Source: Mycolicibacterium tokaiense
GTDB lineage: Bacteria > Actinomycetota > Actinomycetes > Mycobacteriales > Mycobacteriaceae
Assembly (NCBI RefSeq): GCF_010725885.1
Contig: NZ_AP022600.1
Location: forward strand, 2,294,001-2,358,000
Length of the DNA: 64,000 nt
Reading direction: 5' to 3'
Every line of letters starts with the position of its first letter. The stretch's first letter is position 1. This document shows positions 27,262 to 36,530 of the stretch, in pieces. The notes under the pieces are model-generated. The model was not told the DNA's origin and ran no database searches. It was given only the letters and a program-made list of their open reading frames with translations. Both the position numbers and the translations under genes were made by a program.

Positions 27262-28418
27262 CTCTGTCAGGTAAAGCCGCCATCGCCGGGATCGGCGCCA
27301 CGGACTTCTCCAAGAACTCCGGCCGCAGCGAATTACGGCTGGCCGCCGAGGCGGTGCTCGACGCGCTCGACGATGCCGGCCTGCAACCGTCCGACGTCGA
27401 CGGCCTGGTGACCTTCACCATGGACTCCAACCTCGAGACCGCCGTTGCCAGGGCCACCGGCATCGGTGATCTCAGCTTTTTCAGCCAGATCGGTTACGGC
27501 GGCGGTGCAGCGGCCGCCACGGTGCAGCAGGCCGCCCTCGCCGTCGCCGCGGGTGTGGCCGAGGTGGTGGTGGCCTACCGCGCCTTCAACGAACGTTCGG
27601 AGTTCCGCTTCGGCCAGGTGATGACCGGGCTGACGGTCAATGCGGACTCCCGTGGCGTCGAGTACAGCTGGTCCTATCCGCACGGACTGAGCACGCCGGC
27701 GGCGTCGGTGGCCATGATCGCCCAGCGCTACATGCACGAATTCGGCGCCACCAGTGCGGATTTCGGTGCTGTCTCGGTGGCCGACCGCAAGCACGCTGCC
27801 ACCAACCCGAAGGCGCACTTCTACGGCAAGCCGATCACCATCGAGGATCACCAGAATTCGCGGTGGATCGCCGAGCCGCTGCGGTTGCTGGACTGCTGCC
27901 AGGAAACCGACGGCGGGGTGGCCATCGTGGTCACCACCCCGGAGCGGGCGCGCGATCTCCGGCACCGGCCGGCGATCATCGAAGCGGCCGCCCAGGGTGC
28001 TGGTGCCGACCAGTTCACCATGTACTCCTACTACCGCGACGAGCTGGGCCTGCCGGAGATGGGTCTGGTGGGCCGGCAGCTGTGGGGGCAGAGTGGGCTG
28101 AGTCCGGCCGACATCCAGACCGCCGTGCTCTACGACCACTTCACCCCCTACACCCTGATCCAGTTGGAGGAGCTCGGCTTCTGCGGCAAGGGCGAGGCCA
28201 AGGACTTCATCGCCGGCGGCGCCATCGAGATCGGCGGGAAGCTGCCCATCAACACCCATGGCGGGCAGCTCGGCGAGGCCTACATCCACGGCATGAACGG
28301 CATCGCCGAGGGCGTGCGTCAGCTTCGGGGCACGTCGGTCAACCAGGTCGACGGCGTGGAACACGTGCTCGTCACCGCAGGCACTGGAGTGCCGACTTCC
28401 GGGCTGATTCTGGGTTGA
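27258..28418 (+). CDS. ltp2: Ltp2 steroid side-chain aldolase
   Basis: A 386-residue thiolase-superfamily protein of the SCP-x/nonspecific lipid-transfer type. It lacks a nucleophilic-Cys CGSG motif; instead YGGGAAAATVQQAALAVAAG occupies the equivalent place (near residues 78-97), and NTHGGQLGEAYIHGMNG near residue 332 carries the C-terminal His. Ltp2 performs the retro-aldol cleavage of 17-HOPC-CoA to androstenedione plus propionyl-CoA in a complex with ChsH1-ChsH2. GTG 27258 overlaps the chsH1 stop by four bases. Last gene of the operon. Confidence 0.92.
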   Translation: MTLSGKAAIAGIGATDFSKNSGRSELRLAAEAVLDALDDAGLQPSDVDGLVTFTMDSNLETAVARATGIGDLSFFSQIGYGGGAAAATVQQAALAVAAGVAEVVVAYRAFNERSEFRFGQVMTGLTVNADSRGVEYSWSYPHGLSTPAASVAMIAQRYMHEFGATSADFGAVSVADRKHAATNPKAHFYGKPITIEDHQNSRWIAEPLRLLDCCQETDGGVAIVVTTPERARDLRHRPAIIEAAAQGAGADQFTMYSYYRDELGLPEMGLVGRQLWGQSGLSPADIQTAVLYDHFTPYTLIQLEELGFCGKGEAKDFIAGGAIEIGGKLPINTHGGQLGEAYIHGMNGIAEGVRQLRGTSVNQVDGVEHVLVTAGTGVPTSGLILG

Positions 28419-28990
28419 ACGAATCCCTAGCTTGCGGGCCCGTTTGCGCGAACGGCAACGTGAATTTCTAGCAAACAGACATCAGAGCAGCCCAGTATCG
28501 CGACGATATTGACGGCAACGTTGCTCAGCACCGGCGCCGAGTCGTCGGCTGAGAAGAAGATTACAGAAGCGTCATAGTTGGCGGGTTTTGGCGTGCTGAA
28601 TTCTGAGAGTCACATAAGGTTTGCGAGGGATACGGTCGCGCAGGGGGCCTCCCACTCCGCCCTATTGCCCCGACATACACCCCTGAACTGCGTTAACGCG
28701 AGATATCGCACGTGATGGATTCATCGAGGTCTAGTTCCATATTCAAAATCTGGCCGGATCTGGCGATACCGTCGCGTTGACCTGGGTGAAGTGGAACACT
28801 TACCATTGCTTGAGACTGTCAGCAAACTTCACTCCAGTAGCGTCGAAGAGCCAAGGTGGAAAGTCGGCACAGTCGTGGCAGGTTCTGCCATATTTGGTCG
28901 GCTTGAAACTGAGCCGGGGCGAGGGGGCCCGTGTTCGGCCTTCGACAAGTTGATACGAGAATCTCATCGTGCAGCACTGAAGGTGGAATC
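28419..28990. other. Noncoding boundary between steroid and polysaccharide blocks
   Basis: 572 bases with no convincing gene; a possible 81-codon frame at 28791 has atypical composition. The stretch is AT-richer than its surroundings. It holds a perfect palindrome GCAACGTTGC (28515-28524) and presumably the promoter and leader of the regulator gene at 28991. A weak relative of the five-copy promoter element (TTCCATATTCA from 28735, GATACC at 28765) is present but lacks correct spacing. Confidence 0.6.
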
Positions 28991-29797
28991 ATGGCAATGG
29001 TTCATTGTCAATCCGGTCAACACGCGACATCGTTAGACCAACAGGCCAGCGATCGAAATCGCCTCCGGTCCACGGCGCTGTCGCCTGTGCCCCTCCCGGT
29101 GGAGCCGGCGCTTCCACCTCTGCCCGTCGCGACGCTGCTCGTTGATGACAGCACTCTTCACCGGGAGAACCTGGCCGCGATCCTGACCACCGCGGGTCTG
29201 CCTGAGCCGTTGATGGCGTGGGATCTCGACTCCGTGCAGAGGGTCCTGCGGGAGTCGGTGCCACACATTGCGCTGATCAACATGGTCACCCGCGACAATG
29301 TGGCGCTGGTACGGCTCATCCGGGAGAGGTGTCCGGATGCGAAGGTGATCATCGTTGGAGCCGCAGTCGAGGACGAGGCGGCCATTGTGTCCTTCGCCGA
29401 AGCCGGCGTAGCGGGCTACCACTTGCGCAGTCACTCTCTCGGTGACCTCGTGCAGCTCATCCGCGCGGTCAGTAACGGTCAACCCAGTTGTCCGCCTTCG
29501 GTTTCCGCGATCCTGCTCAAGCGTCTGTCGTCGCTGGCGACACAACACGAACCGGTGGCCAGAGACCCTTTCCTGACGGCTCGCGAGGTCGAGATCCTCC
29601 GCATGTTGGAGGCGGGCCTGTCGAACAGGGAGATTGCCGACCAGCTCTGCATCGCGTTGCACACAGTCAAGAACCACGTCCACAACATCCTCGGGAAGCT
29701 CGGTGTCAGTACCAGGATGGAGGCCGCAGCCCTCTCCCGCGCCTCGCAATCGGACCGGGAACTAGTTCCCGGGTTCAACCCAAAATGGCCCCGTTGA
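28991..29797 (+). CDS. NarL/LuxR-type regulator 1 with Asn pseudo-receiver
   Basis: 268 residues. A 45-residue unstructured N-terminus precedes a receiver domain (about 48-165) and a GerE/LuxR DNA-binding domain (about 195-260, LTAREVEILRMLEAGLSNRE and HTVKNHVHNILGKLGVSTR). The receiver keeps the acidic pair (VDDSTLHREN), but the phospho-acceptor site reads ALINMVTRD with Asn in place of Asp, the Thr/Ser switch is Gly (VIIVGAA), and the conserved Lys is Arg (GYHLRS). It is therefore unlikely to be a conventional phosphorelay output. No histidine kinase gene is nearby. Two paralogs with the same substitutions lie at 43838 and 45752. The ATG at 28991 follows AGGTGG. It heads the polysaccharide locus. 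Confidence 0.87.
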   Translation: MAMVHCQSGQHATSLDQQASDRNRLRSTALSPVPLPVEPALPPLPVATLLVDDSTLHRENLAAILTTAGLPEPLMAWDLDSVQRVLRESVPHIALINMVTRDNVALVRLIRERCPDAKVIIVGAAVEDEAAIVSFAEAGVAGYHLRSHSLGDLVQLIRAVSNGQPSCPPSVSAILLKRLSSLATQHEPVARDPFLTAREVEILRMLEAGLSNREIADQLCIALHTVKNHVHNILGKLGVSTRMEAAALSRASQSDRELVPGFNPKWPR

Positions 29798-29830
29798 TCC
29801 ATGGACACCGCAGCGTGAGTCCTCGATAGT
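29785..29830 (+). promoter_or_regulatory. Promoter element copy A, before GT4 gene
   Basis: One of five copies. TGGCCC (29786) and TGATCC (29795) form the upstream direct repeat, TGGACA (29802-29807) is the -35, and GATAGT (29825-29830) the -10, with a 17-base spacer. It begins inside the last codons of regulator 1 and predicts a start near 29837, giving a leader of about 55 bases for the gene at 29892. Confidence 0.7.
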
Positions 29831-29891
29831 CACAGACGGTGGCGAGTCGCCTTCCGCGGCAACGCTTCCAGATCGGTGGACGGGGAGGACG

Positions 29892-30890
29892 ATGAGAGTT
29901 GCACATGTCGGATCGGCTGCTGTGCCGGTCGGATACCCGTTCGGTAGTGCGGCTGAACGCCGTATCGTGGATCTGGCCGTGGCGCAGCAGGATCGCGGTG
30001 ACACGGTGCTGGTGTTCTCGGCGGCCCCGCCGGCGCCGGGGCCCCGTCCACCCGGACCGGCGCGTCACCTGAACATCGTCGACCTGGAGTGCCGGACGCA
30101 GCCACCGCTGAACGACATGGAACTCGCGCTCCGGACCCGCGCAGCGATGCTGAGGGTCGAACCCGACGTCATACACGTGCACAACAATTTCACTGCGGCA
30201 CTGTGTCTCGCCGGGATCAATGGCGCCAAGGTGCTCAGCTTCGATCATCTTCGCGTACCGGGTTCGGACCATCCGGTGGTGAAGGCGCTGTACCGGCGGG
30301 CGCTGCGTGCGTTCGACCTGCTCATGCCCGTTTCGCAGTTCTGTGCGCAGGCCGCCGCCGAATACTGGTCGTTGCCGTTGTCGGAGCTTCGGGTTCTCCC
30401 GGTCGGCGTCGACACTGGTTCCTCGGGTCACGACGGCACCCGCAGACACCGTGGCAGCCGCCTGCGGATCGGCTATCTCGGTTGGCTCCATGATCAGGCT
30501 GGCATCGACATCCTCACCGAGGCAATCCAATTGGTGAAGGCGGTGCACCCCTCGGTGACCCTGCTGTGTGTCGACCTCGCCGAGGGGCAGATCACCGGGG
30601 GGCTGTTCGAGGCGGTCGACATCTGCGTCATGGCAAGCCCCGCGGTGTTCGAAATGGCAGCGGCGGAAGCGCTTTCAGCGGGCACCGCGGTGGTGTGCGG
30701 CACGCCGGGACACCTCGGTGAAGGTGGGGCACGCGCCGCCATGGCGCTCGCGGACGAACTGATCGCACTGTGCGACGAACAGGCTGTACTGGCCCAGGCG
30801 GCCGGCGCTGCGACCGGAGAAGCCGACCGGTTCAGGTGGCACTCGATCGCGGACAGGGCTGATGCCCTCTACCGGGAGACGCTCAGCTGA
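29892..30890 (+). CDS. GT4-like glycosyltransferase
   Basis: A 332-residue GT-B enzyme. The N-terminal acceptor domain opens with MRVAHVGSAAVPVGYPFGSA and contains PDVIHVHNNFTAALC; the C-terminal donor domain starts at RIGYLGWLHDQAGID (near residue 195). The E-x7-E donor motif is recognisable in FEMAAAEALSAGTAVV (near residue 255). The protein is shorter than most GT4 enzymes (360-400) because the second half of the donor domain is compact. The donor sugar is unknown. Transcribed from element A and convergent with the BcsB-like gene, with eight bases of overlap. Confidence 0.85.
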   Translation: MRVAHVGSAAVPVGYPFGSAAERRIVDLAVAQQDRGDTVLVFSAAPPAPGPRPPGPARHLNIVDLECRTQPPLNDMELALRTRAAMLRVEPDVIHVHNNFTAALCLAGINGAKVLSFDHLRVPGSDHPVVKALYRRALRAFDLLMPVSQFCAQAAAEYWSLPLSELRVLPVGVDTGSSGHDGTRRHRGSRLRIGYLGWLHDQAGIDILTEAIQLVKAVHPSVTLLCVDLAEGQITGGLFEAVDICVMASPAVFEMAAAEALSAGTAVVCGTPGHLGEGGARAAMALADELIALCDEQAVLAQAAGAATGEADRFRWHSIADRADALYRETLS

Positions 30891-32862
30891 TGCGTCGTCG
30901 TCGCATCCATGCGATGGCGGCGACGGCGGCCAGCACCACCACGAAAGCTGCCCCGGCGCCCCAGAGGAGCTTCGGGTCGGTGCCCGACTGCGGAGCGGCC
31001 GCGGGCTCGTAGACGGCCGCGACGTCGCGGATGCTGACGTTGGTGGGGAGCCCTGAGGGCCCGGCCGCCAGCACGTCACCGGTCAGCGACGACCAGCCGG
31101 CATCAGCACGGGAGATCCGGTCCAGCAACGGATCCACCAGCGACCACTCGCCGGTGGTGGTCACCAGGATCACCGTGCGATTGCGCTGTCCATCCGCGAA
31201 CGCCTGAATCGAAGCCAGACCACCCTCGATGCTGGCGCGCAACTCCGTGGGCAAACCGATGTCGACGCCTGCGTCCGCGGCGAGGATCGGCGGATTCAGC
31301 GATGTCTGGGCAATGGCATCCGACGCGGCGACGATCAGCGCGCCGGTGTCGGCATCGGCCGCGGTCGCCACATCCACCACTTGCGGGGTCAGCGGCGCAG
31401 TGGTCAGGCGCGCGATGGCGGCGACCACCCGGGCCGCGTAGCGCAGCTGATCGGGTCCGCTGCCGTCGAACGCGACCAGGAAGGCGGGGCTGAACTCCGA
31501 GGGCAGGGCGCCGAAGCCGCCGAGCGGCGGGCCACCGCGGGTCATGGTCAGCGTCGATCGCGGATCCACCTGGAAGGTGACGGGCGCGATCAGCGGGCCG
31601 CACACCACGTTCGGGGTATAGGTGAGCGCGAAGTCCAGATTCAGCCACTGCCCGAAGGCGGGTCCGTCGACGTCGAAGGTCGCATCGAGGCGGCCCGAGG
31701 AATCGAGGGCCGCCCGGTAGACCACGATGCCGTTCGAGCGGATGAGCACGGTTGCGACATCATCGCCGGGCACCGGCGTGTAGTCGGCCAGCAGATGAAC
31801 CTGCACGGCGGAGATCCGGCCGGGGCCCAGCGCGGAGCGATCGGCCCCCACCGACAGGCTCGCGGTGCGCACCACCTCGGTGGAGCCACTGATGTCCAGC
31901 TGGCTGAACGTCAGGGTGTCACCGCTGAGCTCCGGCTCTGCGCCGGCCTGGTCCACCCGGGTGGCCGCCGTCTGGACCAGTGTCTGCAGCTGATTCACCA
32001 GCAGCGACACCTGGGTGGTCAGCTCGTCCCCGGTGCCCGCGACCCGGAGGTAGGCCCCGGGCGTCCCGGCGTTCTCGACGCTCATGCCTGCGGTGTCCCC
32101 GGCCTCCACCAGGATGGCGCGGGCCAGATCGCCTGCCGGTGGCGGCGGCAGGCCCCGCCGCACGGAGTCGACGGTGATGGCCACCGGCTGAGGGTGATAC
32201 AGCCGGGTCAGGGTGGAGACCAACGTCAGCGCGGCCTGTTGTTCACCGGCGTCGGCGTCCTCCGGGGTGAAGATGGCCACGCGCTGCAGCACCGGCGGAA
32301 AGAACGTGGCGATGGTGTCCGCCGGTGCCGCGGTGCCCGCGAAAACGGTGGACAGATCGCTGAGCATGACCTGTTGCAGAGGTCCGCAGAACCGGTCGGC
32401 CGTGTCGAGGGTGCGCAGCGTGATCGCCAGCTCCACCGCCGACGACAGCACCGGTGCCGCCGAGATGTCGACGTCCAGCGGGGTGGCCGGCTGGGTCGGA
32501 GGTGGCAGGTCGACCGTCGCCAGCAGATCGCCGTCCGCGGTGTCGATTTCGAGATAACCCGCGTTCACATTCATCGGGGCGTTGATGGTGCCGCGCAGTC
32601 GCGCGGCGCTCAGACCTTCGGGGACCTGCACTGTGAACGTGGAGGTGGCATTGGGGCTGAGATAAATCTCCGGCTCCAACCCCAGCGTGGCCCAGTCCAA
32701 GTTCACATCAGCGGTCGGCGCGGGTTCGGCCTCACCCGGCTCGGCCTGCGCGGCTCCCGTCATCAGCAGGGGGAGCACCAGCACCACCAGCGCCGCCAGC
32801 GTGCCCGCTCCGGCTCGAAGTTGCTGGACAACCAGTGGCGACATTGAACTGACCGGGTGCAC
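30883..32862 (-). CDS. BcsB-like exopolysaccharide membrane protein
   Basis: A 659-residue protein with a signal peptide (about residues 1-40, LAALVVLVLPLLMTGAAQA), a large beta-rich extracytoplasmic region, and one C-terminal membrane helix (LLWGAGAAFVVVLAAVAAIA) followed by a basic WMRRRRIS tail. The repeated carbohydrate-binding/flavodoxin-like arrangement (LGLEPEIYLSPNATSTFTV, LDISAAP, later RISAVQVHLLADYTPVPGDD) resembles the periplasmic cellulose-synthase partner BcsB. No bcsA-like processive GT2 is in the window, so it probably serves another polymer synthase or a synthase elsewhere. The upstream start ATG 32862 is used; ATG 32844 is possible. Confidence 0.75.
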   Translation of the reverse strand: MHPVSSMSPLVVQQLRAGAGTLAALVVLVLPLLMTGAAQAEPGEAEPAPTADVNLDWATLGLEPEIYLSPNATSTFTVQVPEGLSAARLRGTINAPMNVNAGYLEIDTADGDLLATVDLPPPTQPATPLDVDISAAPVLSSAVELAITLRTLDTADRFCGPLQQVMLSDLSTVFAGTAAPADTIATFFPPVLQRVAIFTPEDADAGEQQAALTLVSTLTRLYHPQPVAITVDSVRRGLPPPPAGDLARAILVEAGDTAGMSVENAGTPGAYLRVAGTGDELTTQVSLLVNQLQTLVQTAATRVDQAGAEPELSGDTLTFSQLDISGSTEVVRTASLSVGADRSALGPGRISAVQVHLLADYTPVPGDDVATVLIRSNGIVVYRAALDSSGRLDATFDVDGPAFGQWLNLDFALTYTPNVVCGPLIAPVTFQVDPRSTLTMTRGGPPLGGFGALPSEFSPAFLVAFDGSGPDQLRYAARVVAAIARLTTAPLTPQVVDVATAADADTGALIVAASDAIAQTSLNPPILAADAGVDIGLPTELRASIEGGLASIQAFADGQRNRTVILVTTTGEWSLVDPLLDRISRADAGWSSLTGDVLAAGPSGLPTNVSIRDVAAVYEPAAAPQSGTDPKLLWGAGAAFVVVLAAVAAIAWMRRRRIS

Positions 32863-33068
32863 GCTGTTTCACTTTCGGGTGTCCGAGAACCGTAGAACCG
32901 ACAGGGCTGGGACTATACCGCCGCCCTTGCGGGTTGATGCGCTAACGGCCAGCTCTTGTCACGTCGAAACCATGATGTTGCCAGCGAAGTGCCGGTTACC
33001 TTGGCCTGCATCCCGTTGTGGGATACCGTGACGCTCACACTCGGTGGATCGGCGATGAAGGGTCGCAG
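32863..33068. promoter_or_regulatory. Divergent BcsB-like / Wzz-like intergenic region
   Basis: 206 bases between two divergent starts. On the minus strand TATAGT (read from the + strand as ACTATA, 32911-32916) is a good -10 for the BcsB-like gene. On the plus strand GGATAC near 33020 could serve the Wzz-like gene. The five-copy element is not found here. Confidence 0.4.
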
Positions 33069-34340
33069 TTGACTGTCCATGACTTCGCGCAGGTTCTGCG
33101 TACCCGGTGGAAGTCGATCTGTGCCATCACGGCCATCGTGATCCTCGGTGCCTTCGCCTATACCTTCATCATCACGCCGCAATACGAGTCGACGACACGG
33201 CTTTTCGTGTCCACCACCTCCGACGGCACCAACAGCCAGACCTACGACGGCGGACTGTTCGCCGAACGCCGTGTGCTGTCCTACACCGAATTGCTGACCG
33301 GTGAGGTGCTCGCGCAGCGCACCATCGACAAGCTCGGACTCGACATGAGCGCCGCTGACCTCCAGGAGGAGGTGGAAGCCGAGGTGCCCGCGGACACCGT
33401 GCTGATCGACGTCACGGTGCTGGACTCCTCAGCAACCCGGGCGCGCGACATCGCCAACACCATGGCCGACGAGTTCGTGGTCATGGCAGCGGAGTTGGAG
33501 ACTCCCGAGTTGGGGGCGGCGCCCAACGCCAGGGTGATAGTGCAGCAACGAGCCGAGATCTCCAGCACGCCGGTGAATGCCAAGACCACGCGCACCCTGG
33601 CGCTGGCCGCGGTGATGGGTCTGCTGCTCGGCGTCGTGGTGGCTTTCCTGCGTGACCGGCTCGACAACTCGGTGCGCAGCCCGGCCGTCCTGGAGAAGGC
33701 GACCGGGGTCGGGCTGCTGGCCGGCATCCCGGCCACCAAGGACGCCGACACCCTCGCCGACGCCTACCGCGAACTCCGGATCAGCCTGCGCTTTCTCCAC
33801 GTTGCCGACGGACCCCGGGTGCTCGTGGTGACCGGCGCCGACGGCAGTGACGGGCACACTTCCGTGGCGGTCAACCTGGCGCAGGCACTGGCCGGGGCCG
33901 GGCACCGCACGGTGCTCGTCGACGCCGACCTGCGCCACCCGGCGGTGACGTCGTCCTTGGGGCTGCCGGGATCAACCGGTCTGAGCACCGTGCTCGCGGG
34001 TGAGGCCACGCTGCGCGACGCCCTGCAGGAGTCGTCCGGGCTGCAGGTGCTTGCTGCCGGCGCAACCGCAGCCAATCCGACAGACCTCATCGAATCCACC
34101 GCTGCGGCCGACCTTCTGGAGGAGCTGAGCGCACAGTTCGACTACGTCGTGGTGGCAGCGCCCTCGCTGCCGGCCGCCGATGCCGCACTGTTGGCCTCGC
34201 GTTCGCAGGGCGTTCTGCTGGTCGCACGCTACGGCCGCACCACCACCAAGCAGCTGACCGACGCGGTGTACCGGCTCGAGCGCGCCGGTGCACCGCTGCT
34301 CGGCACGGTGCTGACGATGATGCCGACGAAGAAGCGGTGA
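33069..34340 (+). CDS. Wzz/BY-kinase-like protein with degenerate ATPase
   Basis: A 423-residue fusion of a Wzz-type chain-length regulator and a BY-kinase-type ATPase. Residues 1-180 have a membrane helix near 20-40, an extracytoplasmic helical part, and a second helix near 178-195; residues 235-415 are the ATPase. Key sites are lost: the Walker A reads GADGSDGHTS (near 256-265) with His for Lys, and the Walker B core reads VVVAAPS (near 360) without Asp; the Walker A' VLVDADLRHP is intact. The C-terminal Tyr cluster is missing. TTG 33069 is chosen as start because GAAGGG precedes it and the homologous N-terminus begins TVHDFAQVLRTRWK; an ATG-independent extension to 33018 is less likely. 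It starts the operon to 38023. Confidence 0.85.
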   Translation: MTVHDFAQVLRTRWKSICAITAIVILGAFAYTFIITPQYESTTRLFVSTTSDGTNSQTYDGGLFAERRVLSYTELLTGEVLAQRTIDKLGLDMSAADLQEEVEAEVPADTVLIDVTVLDSSATRARDIANTMADEFVVMAAELETPELGAAPNARVIVQQRAEISSTPVNAKTTRTLALAAVMGLLLGVVVAFLRDRLDNSVRSPAVLEKATGVGLLAGIPATKDADTLADAYRELRISLRFLHVADGPRVLVVTGADGSDGHTSVAVNLAQALAGAGHRTVLVDADLRHPAVTSSLGLPGSTGLSTVLAGEATLRDALQESSGLQVLAAGATAANPTDLIESTAAADLLEELSAQFDYVVVAAPSLPAADAALLASRSQGVLLVARYGRTTTKQLTDAVYRLERAGAPLLGTVLTMMPTKKR

Positions 34341-34341
34341 G

Positions 34342-35631
34342 ATGTCCGCCGGCGTGTACACCACGTTCTCGGCCGCACCGCCTCGCCTGCTGCAGGAGAG
34401 GCCGCCCGACCCGCGACTGCTGGACCGCGCTTTCGCGGCATTGATCATCGGGGCGATCGCCCTGGTCGTCACGCCCGACCTGATCACCTATCTGAGCGTT
34501 CCGCACGAGCCGATCCTTCCCCCGGGAGAGGCCGCCACGTCTGCGGATCTTCCACTGGCGCAACTGGTCAGCTTGGGTGGTTCCGCACTCCTGCTGCTGG
34601 TGACCGCCGCGGTCGTGGCCATGCGGGGCCATCCCAACCGCGCCATCGGCGGGCTGTTGGTGGCACTGCTGGCGGTGAACCTGCCCTATGTCATCAGTCC
34701 CGAACTGCCCCCCACGGCGGACTATCCAAAGATCCTGCTGGCCAACCTGTTCGTACTCGCACTGTGGAATGTCGGTGCGCCGATCTCCGGGCTGCGCTGG
34801 GTTCCGTACACCGTCGCGGTGATTGCGGTCTACTCACTGATCGTCGGGCTGATCATGCCCGACTTCGCGATGTACAACGTGGTCTCGGAGAAGGACATCA
34901 TCCCGGGCTGGGAACTGGCCGGACCGTTCGGGCACGCCAACGTCCTGGGGATGTACTGTGCGGTGGCGTTCGCGTTGACCCCGCTGATCACCGACCGCCG
35001 GGTGCGGTGGGTGGTCGGTGCCCTCCTGTTCCTGACCCTGCTGGCGGCCGCATCGCGGACGGCATTGCTGGCGGCTCTGGTGGTGGTGGTGTGGTGGCTG
35101 GTCTGCTGGGTCCGTTCCGGGGCATCGGTGCGGCTGGCCGGTACCGTGCTGGTGGCTGTCGCTGCGACGACGACATTCGTGTTCCCGTTCGTGGCATGGG
35201 ATCCCGATGCTTTCACCGAGCGGGCGCACGTCTGGGCCGAGAGTCTCAAGATCTGGCACGAGTCGGTGCTGGTGGGCATGGGCATCAACTGGTTTCTCGA
35301 GGACGCGCAGCAGTACGCGAACATCGCCAAGTGGGCCTATGTCGGCACCGGGCACAACATGGTGGTCGACACGCTGGTGAAGTCCGGCCTCCTGGGCCTC
35401 GCCGCGCTGGTGCCGCTGCTCGTCGGGGCGGTGCTGGCCACCCGAGCGTTGAAGATCACCGCCGCGCAGATCGCCTGCTTCGGTTTTCTGGCGGCGTTTT
35501 TCGTGGCGGCCACCACTGAGGCGGTCTGGGCGTTGTTGCCCAACCTGCAGCTCTTCCCGATCAGCGGCATGATCTTCGCCGTCCTCATCCTGAGCAGACG
35601 TGACGACCCGGTCGACCAAGGACTGCCATGA
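34342..35631 (+). CDS. O-antigen ligase / Wzy-like polymerase
   Basis: A 429-residue polytopic membrane protein with about ten helices. The O-antigen ligase family pattern is visible: a conserved large periplasmic loop (about residues 290-350, with RAHVWAESLKIWHESVLVGM and GTGHNMVVDTLVKSG) and LTLLAAASRTALLAALVVVV. The His in GHNMVVD and the Arg in the ASRTALL segment are typical catalytic-loop residues. Wzy and WaaL cannot be told apart by sequence, but in a locus with Wzx and Wzz a polymerase is the likelier role. It starts two bases after the Wzz-like stop and overlaps the next GT gene. Confidence 0.85.
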   Translation: MSAGVYTTFSAAPPRLLQERPPDPRLLDRAFAALIIGAIALVVTPDLITYLSVPHEPILPPGEAATSADLPLAQLVSLGGSALLLLVTAAVVAMRGHPNRAIGGLLVALLAVNLPYVISPELPPTADYPKILLANLFVLALWNVGAPISGLRWVPYTVAVIAVYSLIVGLIMPDFAMYNVVSEKDIIPGWELAGPFGHANVLGMYCAVAFALTPLITDRRVRWVVGALLFLTLLAAASRTALLAALVVVVWWLVCWVRSGASVRLAGTVLVAVAATTTFVFPFVAWDPDAFTERAHVWAESLKIWHESVLVGMGINWFLEDAQQYANIAKWAYVGTGHNMVVDTLVKSGLLGLAALVPLLVGAVLATRALKITAAQIACFGFLAAFFVAATTEAVWALLPNLQLFPISGMIFAVLILSRRDDPVDQGLP

Positions 35632-36530
35632 CCTCCGCGCCCACTGTCAGCGTCGTCATCCCCACCATCGGGCGCACCAGTCTGCGCGCGGCGGTGGAAT
35701 CTGCTCTCCAGCAGACGGTTCCGCCGGTCGAGGTGATCGTGGTGCTCGACGCGGACTGCGAGCCCGACCTGCCCGCCGATCCGGCTGTGCGGGTGGTGAA
35801 GACACCGGGGCGGGTGGGGCCCAGCCTTGCCAAACACCACGGAATCGGTGCGGCCACCGGAGATGTCATCGCATTACTCGATGACGACGACGTGTGGCGG
35901 GCGGACAAACTCGCGATTCAACTGGCGGCTGCGCCTGCCGGCGAGCACTGGGTGGTGGCATCCCGCTTCCGGGTACACATCGACGGCCGCGATCCCGTTG
36001 TCGGTCCGCGCACCCCGATCACCCGCACCGAGCCGGTGGCACCGTACCTGTTCGAGCTGCGTCAGACGCAGGGCTTCAACATGGTCCAGACCTCCACACT
36101 GGTGTTCCCGCGGGCGTTGTCCACGGCGGTGCCGATGTCGGTGGCGGCGGGATCCATCCACGACGATCCCAAGTGGCTGATGGAGGTGCGGCGGATGTTC
36201 CCGGACCTGCCGATCATCCAGGTCACCGAGCCGCTGGTGGACATCATGTGGGGTGCGGCATCGCTGTCCCGGTCGGGCACCGACCGCAGTGCTGAACTCA
36301 TCGAGTGGGGCAAGCGTGAACTCGCCGGGGAATCGCCGCGGGTGCGCGGCGACTACATGCTGACTTCGGCAGTGGGCTCGGCGCTGGGAGCCGGGTCGTG
36401 GCGGGGTGTCATCACGGCGATTGTGACCGGTGCCCGGTTCGGCAAACCGGGGGCCTTGGCCTGGGCCAGCGCCGCCAAATCCCTGCTGAGACTGGGCCGT
36501 GGACGGCTCAGGGCACTCGCTGGTCGCTGA
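35628..36530 (+). CDS. GT2-family glycosyltransferase
   Basis: A 300-residue GT-A enzyme. VSVVIPTIGRTSLRAAVESA opens the nucleotide-binding fold and DVIALLDDDDVWRADKL (near residue 80) holds the DxD metal/donor motif. The C-terminal 60 residues are helical and basic, suggesting membrane-surface association. It overlaps the Wzy-like gene by four bases and the flippase gene by one (TGATG), so the three are co-translated. Donor and acceptor are unknown. Confidence 0.88.
   Translation: MTSAPTVSVVIPTIGRTSLRAAVESALQQTVPPVEVIVVLDADCEPDLPADPAVRVVKTPGRVGPSLAKHHGIGAATGDVIALLDDDDVWRADKLAIQLAAAPAGEHWVVASRFRVHIDGRDPVVGPRTPITRTEPVAPYLFELRQTQGFNMVQTSTLVFPRALSTAVPMSVAAGSIHDDPKWLMEVRRMFPDLPIIQVTEPLVDIMWGAASLSRSGTDRSAELIEWGKRELAGESPRVRGDYMLTSAVGSALGAGSWRGVITAIVTGARFGKPGALAWASAAKSLLRLGRGRLRALAGR

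Noticed and set aside
28735..28770. Possible sixth copy of the promoter element before regulator 1
   Set aside because: TTCCATATTCA resembles the repeat and -35, but the -10 is GATACC at 19 bases and the first TGGYYC block is missing.
28791..29036. 81-codon open frame upstream of regulator 1
   Set aside because: No ribosome-binding site, no recognisable content and it runs into the regulator coding sequence.
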